Source of the DNA: Blastococcus xanthinilyticus
GTDB lineage: Bacteria > Actinomycetota > Actinomycetes > Mycobacteriales > Geodermatophilaceae
NCBI RefSeq assembly: GCF_008124835.1
Contig: NZ_VNHW01000007.1
Span: 106,172-170,171 of the forward strand
Length of the DNA stretch: 64,000 bases
Direction of reading: 5' to 3'
Under the pieces are notes generated by a model. The model was not told the DNA's origin and did no database searches. It saw only the letters and a program-made list of their open reading frames with translations. Each line of letters begins with the position of its first letter. The stretch's first letter is position 1. Made by a program: the position numbers and the translations under genes. Below are positions 62,281 to 64,000 of this stretch, in pieces.

Positions 62281-63137
62281 CGGGCCGGCACCGGCGCGCC
62301 CACCGGCTCCACCCGCCACCGGGCCAGGCACGCCGCCCAGATCACCGCCAGCGCCGCACCCCGCACCTCCTCGGGAGAGCGCGTCGCGTCGATGACGTGC
62401 AGGCCGAGCTCCTGCTCCAGCGCCCGGAAGTTCCGGCGGGCCGCCTCGCTCGCCTCGACGCCGTTCTCCCCCTTGCGCGCGAACGCGACCTCCCCGGGCA
62501 GGTCGAGCAGGAGCGTCACGTCCGGCGCCGGGCAGGTCCGGGACAGGAACCAGAAGTAGAGCCGCTTCGCGGTCGCCCACGGTGGCTCGGCCGGCAGCCG
62601 GGCGTCGTACACGTACCGGTCGAAGACCACCAGCCGCCCGCGGCGCTGGTGCGACCGGGCCTCCAGCAGCCTCGCCCAGGCGCGGAACGGGCGGGCGGCG
62701 GCGTCCCGCACCGAGATGCCGGCCGACGGCCCGGCGTCCCCGCTCTGCCACAGGCCCATGTAGACCGTGGCCACCGGCAGCGGGAACGCCTCGGCGATGC
62801 CCTGGGCGAGGGTCGACTTCCCGGCGCCGTCGGGCCCGAGCACCGCGACGCCGAGCCCGCGGCGCCGGGCGGGCCGTCCGGGGGCCGGCGGGCCCGGCAC
62901 CTCCACGACCACGAACCGGCCCGCGGCGGGGTCCAGCGCCGCGTACCGCCGGGCCGCCGGGTCCGGTGCGCCGGGCAGGGCGACGAAGCCGGCGGCCCGG
63001 GCGCAGCGGTCGACCGTGGAGAGCCGGTCCGGCGGCACCGCCAGCACCAGGTGCCCCGGGGCCGCGCCGGCCACCGGTCTCCGCTCGATCCCCGCGCTCC
63101 GCAGCGCGGCGGTGAACGCATCCATCGGCTGGTGCAC
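62277..63137 (-). CDS. Thymidylate-kinase-like P-loop protein of glycan clusters
   Basis: 286 residues. Residues ~1-105 form a variable N-terminal domain. Then GVAVLGPDGAGKSTLAQGIAEAF (Walker A), RLVVFDRYVYDARL (DRY as in thymidylate kinase) and PDVTLLLDLPGEVAFARKGENGVE (lid-like region) follow. Proteins of this kind, often joined to a nucleotidyltransferase domain, occur in polysaccharide loci with unknown substrates. GTG at 63137 was preferred over ATG 63125 because GGAGGG lies six bases upstream. First gene of the GTGA-coupled leftward run. Its C-terminal half resembles the C-terminus of the protein at 55611. Confidence 0.75.
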   Translation of the reverse strand: MHQPMDAFTAALRSAGIERRPVAGAAPGHLVLAVPPDRLSTVDRCARAAGFVALPGAPDPAARRYAALDPAAGRFVVVEVPGPPAPGRPARRRGLGVAVLGPDGAGKSTLAQGIAEAFPLPVATVYMGLWQSGDAGPSAGISVRDAAARPFRAWARLLEARSHQRRGRLVVFDRYVYDARLPAEPPWATAKRLYFWFLSRTCPAPDVTLLLDLPGEVAFARKGENGVEASEAARRNFRALEQELGLHVIDATRSPEEVRGAALAVIWAACLARWRVEPVGAPVPAR

Positions 63138-63443
63138 GGGCCGCCCTCCGGTCCGGGAGCAGGAACGTCCGCCTCCGGTGGTCGCGCGCGGCGCCGGCCG
63201 CCGGGGCTCGGGCGTCGGAGTGTGCCAGGCGGACCGCCTCCGCAGGAGGTTCGCGCGCCCCGCTCCGCGACCGGGTGCCCGGCCGCGCGGCGAACCCGAC
63301 CACCGGCCGCTCCCGGCATCTACCGTGGCGCTCCGGACCAGCTGGGGGCCGTCGTCAGCCGGGCGCCGAGGGAGGCAGGGTCGCCGATGTTCCCGGAGAC
63401 GCACGGAGCGGCGCGTGCCGCCGGGCGGGCCCGGTAGGCCGAC
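63138..63443. other. 306-bp divergent intergenic region
   Basis: Between the thymidylate-kinase-like gene (minus) and the glycoside hydrolase gene (plus). GGAGGG for the left gene is at 63144-63149. A rightward TACCGT box at 63321-63326 could start a ~110-base leader for the hydrolase. No supported coding frame. Confidence 0.45.
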
Positions 63444-64000
63444 GTGCGACGGGGGGCCCGGGCCGGCGAGCGCCGCCGTCCGGGATGGGTGGGGGGCATC
63501 GCCCTGGCGCTGTCCGGGGTGGTCGCCGCCTGGACCGCCACGCACCCGGCCACGGCCGGCCCCCCGGTGCCCGGGATGACGATCGGCGTCACCCACGCGC
63601 AGCAGTCCGCCGACGGGTGGGGGGAGCCCGGCGCCGTCTCCCGGGCCCGCGACGTCCTGGCGTCGGTGGCGCCCGTCCAGAACCAGCACCTCATGGGGTG
63701 GGGGGCGCTGAACCCCGAGCCGCGCCCCGGCGACATGGAGTTCGCCAGCCTCGACCGCCGCATCGAGGCGATCACCGGCACCGGCGCGGAGCCGGTGCTG
63801 ACGCTCTGCTGCGCGCCGGACTGGATGAAGGGCGGGGAGCCGGGGACCACCGACTGGGACCGGCTCACCACCGCGCCGGACCCCGACCACTACGACGACT
63901 TCGCCCGGCTGGCCGCGGCGGCCGCGATCCGCTACCCGGAGGTGCGGCGGTTCATCGTCTGGAACGAGTTCAAGGGCTTCTACGACGAGGAGCGCAACAA
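63444..64000 (+). CDS. Clan-A glycoside hydrolase (GH39-like), N-terminal part
   Basis: 185 codons before the window ends. A basic N-terminus and signal/anchor helix (GGIALALSGVVAAWTATHPATAG) lead to a TIM-barrel start (MTIGVTHAQQSADGW). AEPVLTLCCAPDWMKG and RFIVWNEFKGF follow, the last with the Asn-Glu pair that carries the acid/base Glu in clan GH-A families such as GH39 and GH5. Secreted or membrane-anchored polysaccharide hydrolase; the nucleophile lies beyond the edge. GTG at 63444 is the most upstream start that keeps the basic leader. It may trim the polymer produced by this cluster. Confidence 0.72.
   Translation, partial: MRRGARAGERRRPGWVGGIALALSGVVAAWTATHPATAGPPVPGMTIGVTHAQQSADGWGEPGAVSRARDVLASVAPVQNQHLMGWGALNPEPRPGDMEFASLDRRIEAITGTGAEPVLTLCCAPDWMKGGEPGTTDWDRLTTAPDPDHYDDFARLAAAAAIRYPEVRRFIVWNEFKGFYDEERN

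Overview
The window is very GC-rich and densely coded. It shows actinomycete habits: many GTG starts, GTGA/ATGA stop-start overlaps, and genes that begin 6-8 bases after a TANNNT -10 box, which suggests leaderless mRNAs. The gene content (a DUF222/HNH relic, LGFP-repeat protein, LCP protein, CGNR regulator, MMPL transporter, several polyprenyl-phosphate sugar transferases) fits a soil actinobacterium. My guess is Geodermatophilaceae, such as Blastococcus or Geodermatophilus. That placement is an inference and was not tested by any search.

Left part (1-13.8 kb): the start of a class A penicillin-binding protein, a secreted LGFP-repeat protein, an MMPL exporter and a secreted polysaccharide-lyase-like protein, all on the minus strand. 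Two tRNAs (Arg-ACG, Ser-GCT) with a strong terminator follow. Next is a divergent MFS transporter / CGNR regulator pair around a perfect 12-bp-arm palindrome. A block of small genes comes after it: a zinc ribbon, an SGNH hydrolase, a tiny membrane protein, DoxX, a PHP phosphoesterase, and two members of a short HVH...CRCG family.

Middle (13.8-33.7 kb): a Wzx/Wzy-type exopolysaccharide locus. It encodes dTDP-sugar enzymes (RfbB, RfbD), two full-length initiating phospho-sugar transferases, a bacterial tyrosine kinase with chain-length domain (Wzc-like), a low-molecular-weight tyrosine phosphatase, a TupA-like ATP-grasp protein and three glycosyltransferases. It also has a Wzy-like polymerase, UDP-sugar dehydrogenase and a flippase. 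A parallel beta-helix secreted protein and a Pro-rich secreted protein with in-frame minisatellites lie inside it.

Right-middle (33.7-47.8 kb): a DUF222/HNH pseudogene with two frameshifts, a lipoprotein paralogue of the polysaccharide-lyase-like protein, two acyltransferases (one fused to an SGNH domain), an LCP ligase and a 5'-truncated third sugar transferase. A lectin/L,D-transpeptidase fusion, an amidase, a discoidin-like secreted protein and several short one-TM proteins complete this part, which is mostly cell-wall and capsule attachment or editing.

Right end (48-64 kb): a second glycan cluster with three GT2 enzymes, a second flippase, a polysaccharide deacetylase, a FemAB/GNAT-like transferase, an APH-fold kinase and a thymidylate-kinase-like protein. 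It also holds a nucleotidyltransferase whose C-terminal half looks like a dead copy of that kinase, a 1346-residue secreted protein with three ~900-bp repeats (PKD plus a second module), and the start of a clan-A glycoside hydrolase cut by the window edge.

No CRISPR array, insertion sequence, integrase, rRNA or replication origin was seen. The most unusual items are the CGNR/MFS palindrome, the recurrent leaderless promoter signature, the lectin-transpeptidase fusion, the active/decayed kinase pair, the truncated sugar transferase, and two small-protein families with several members in the window.
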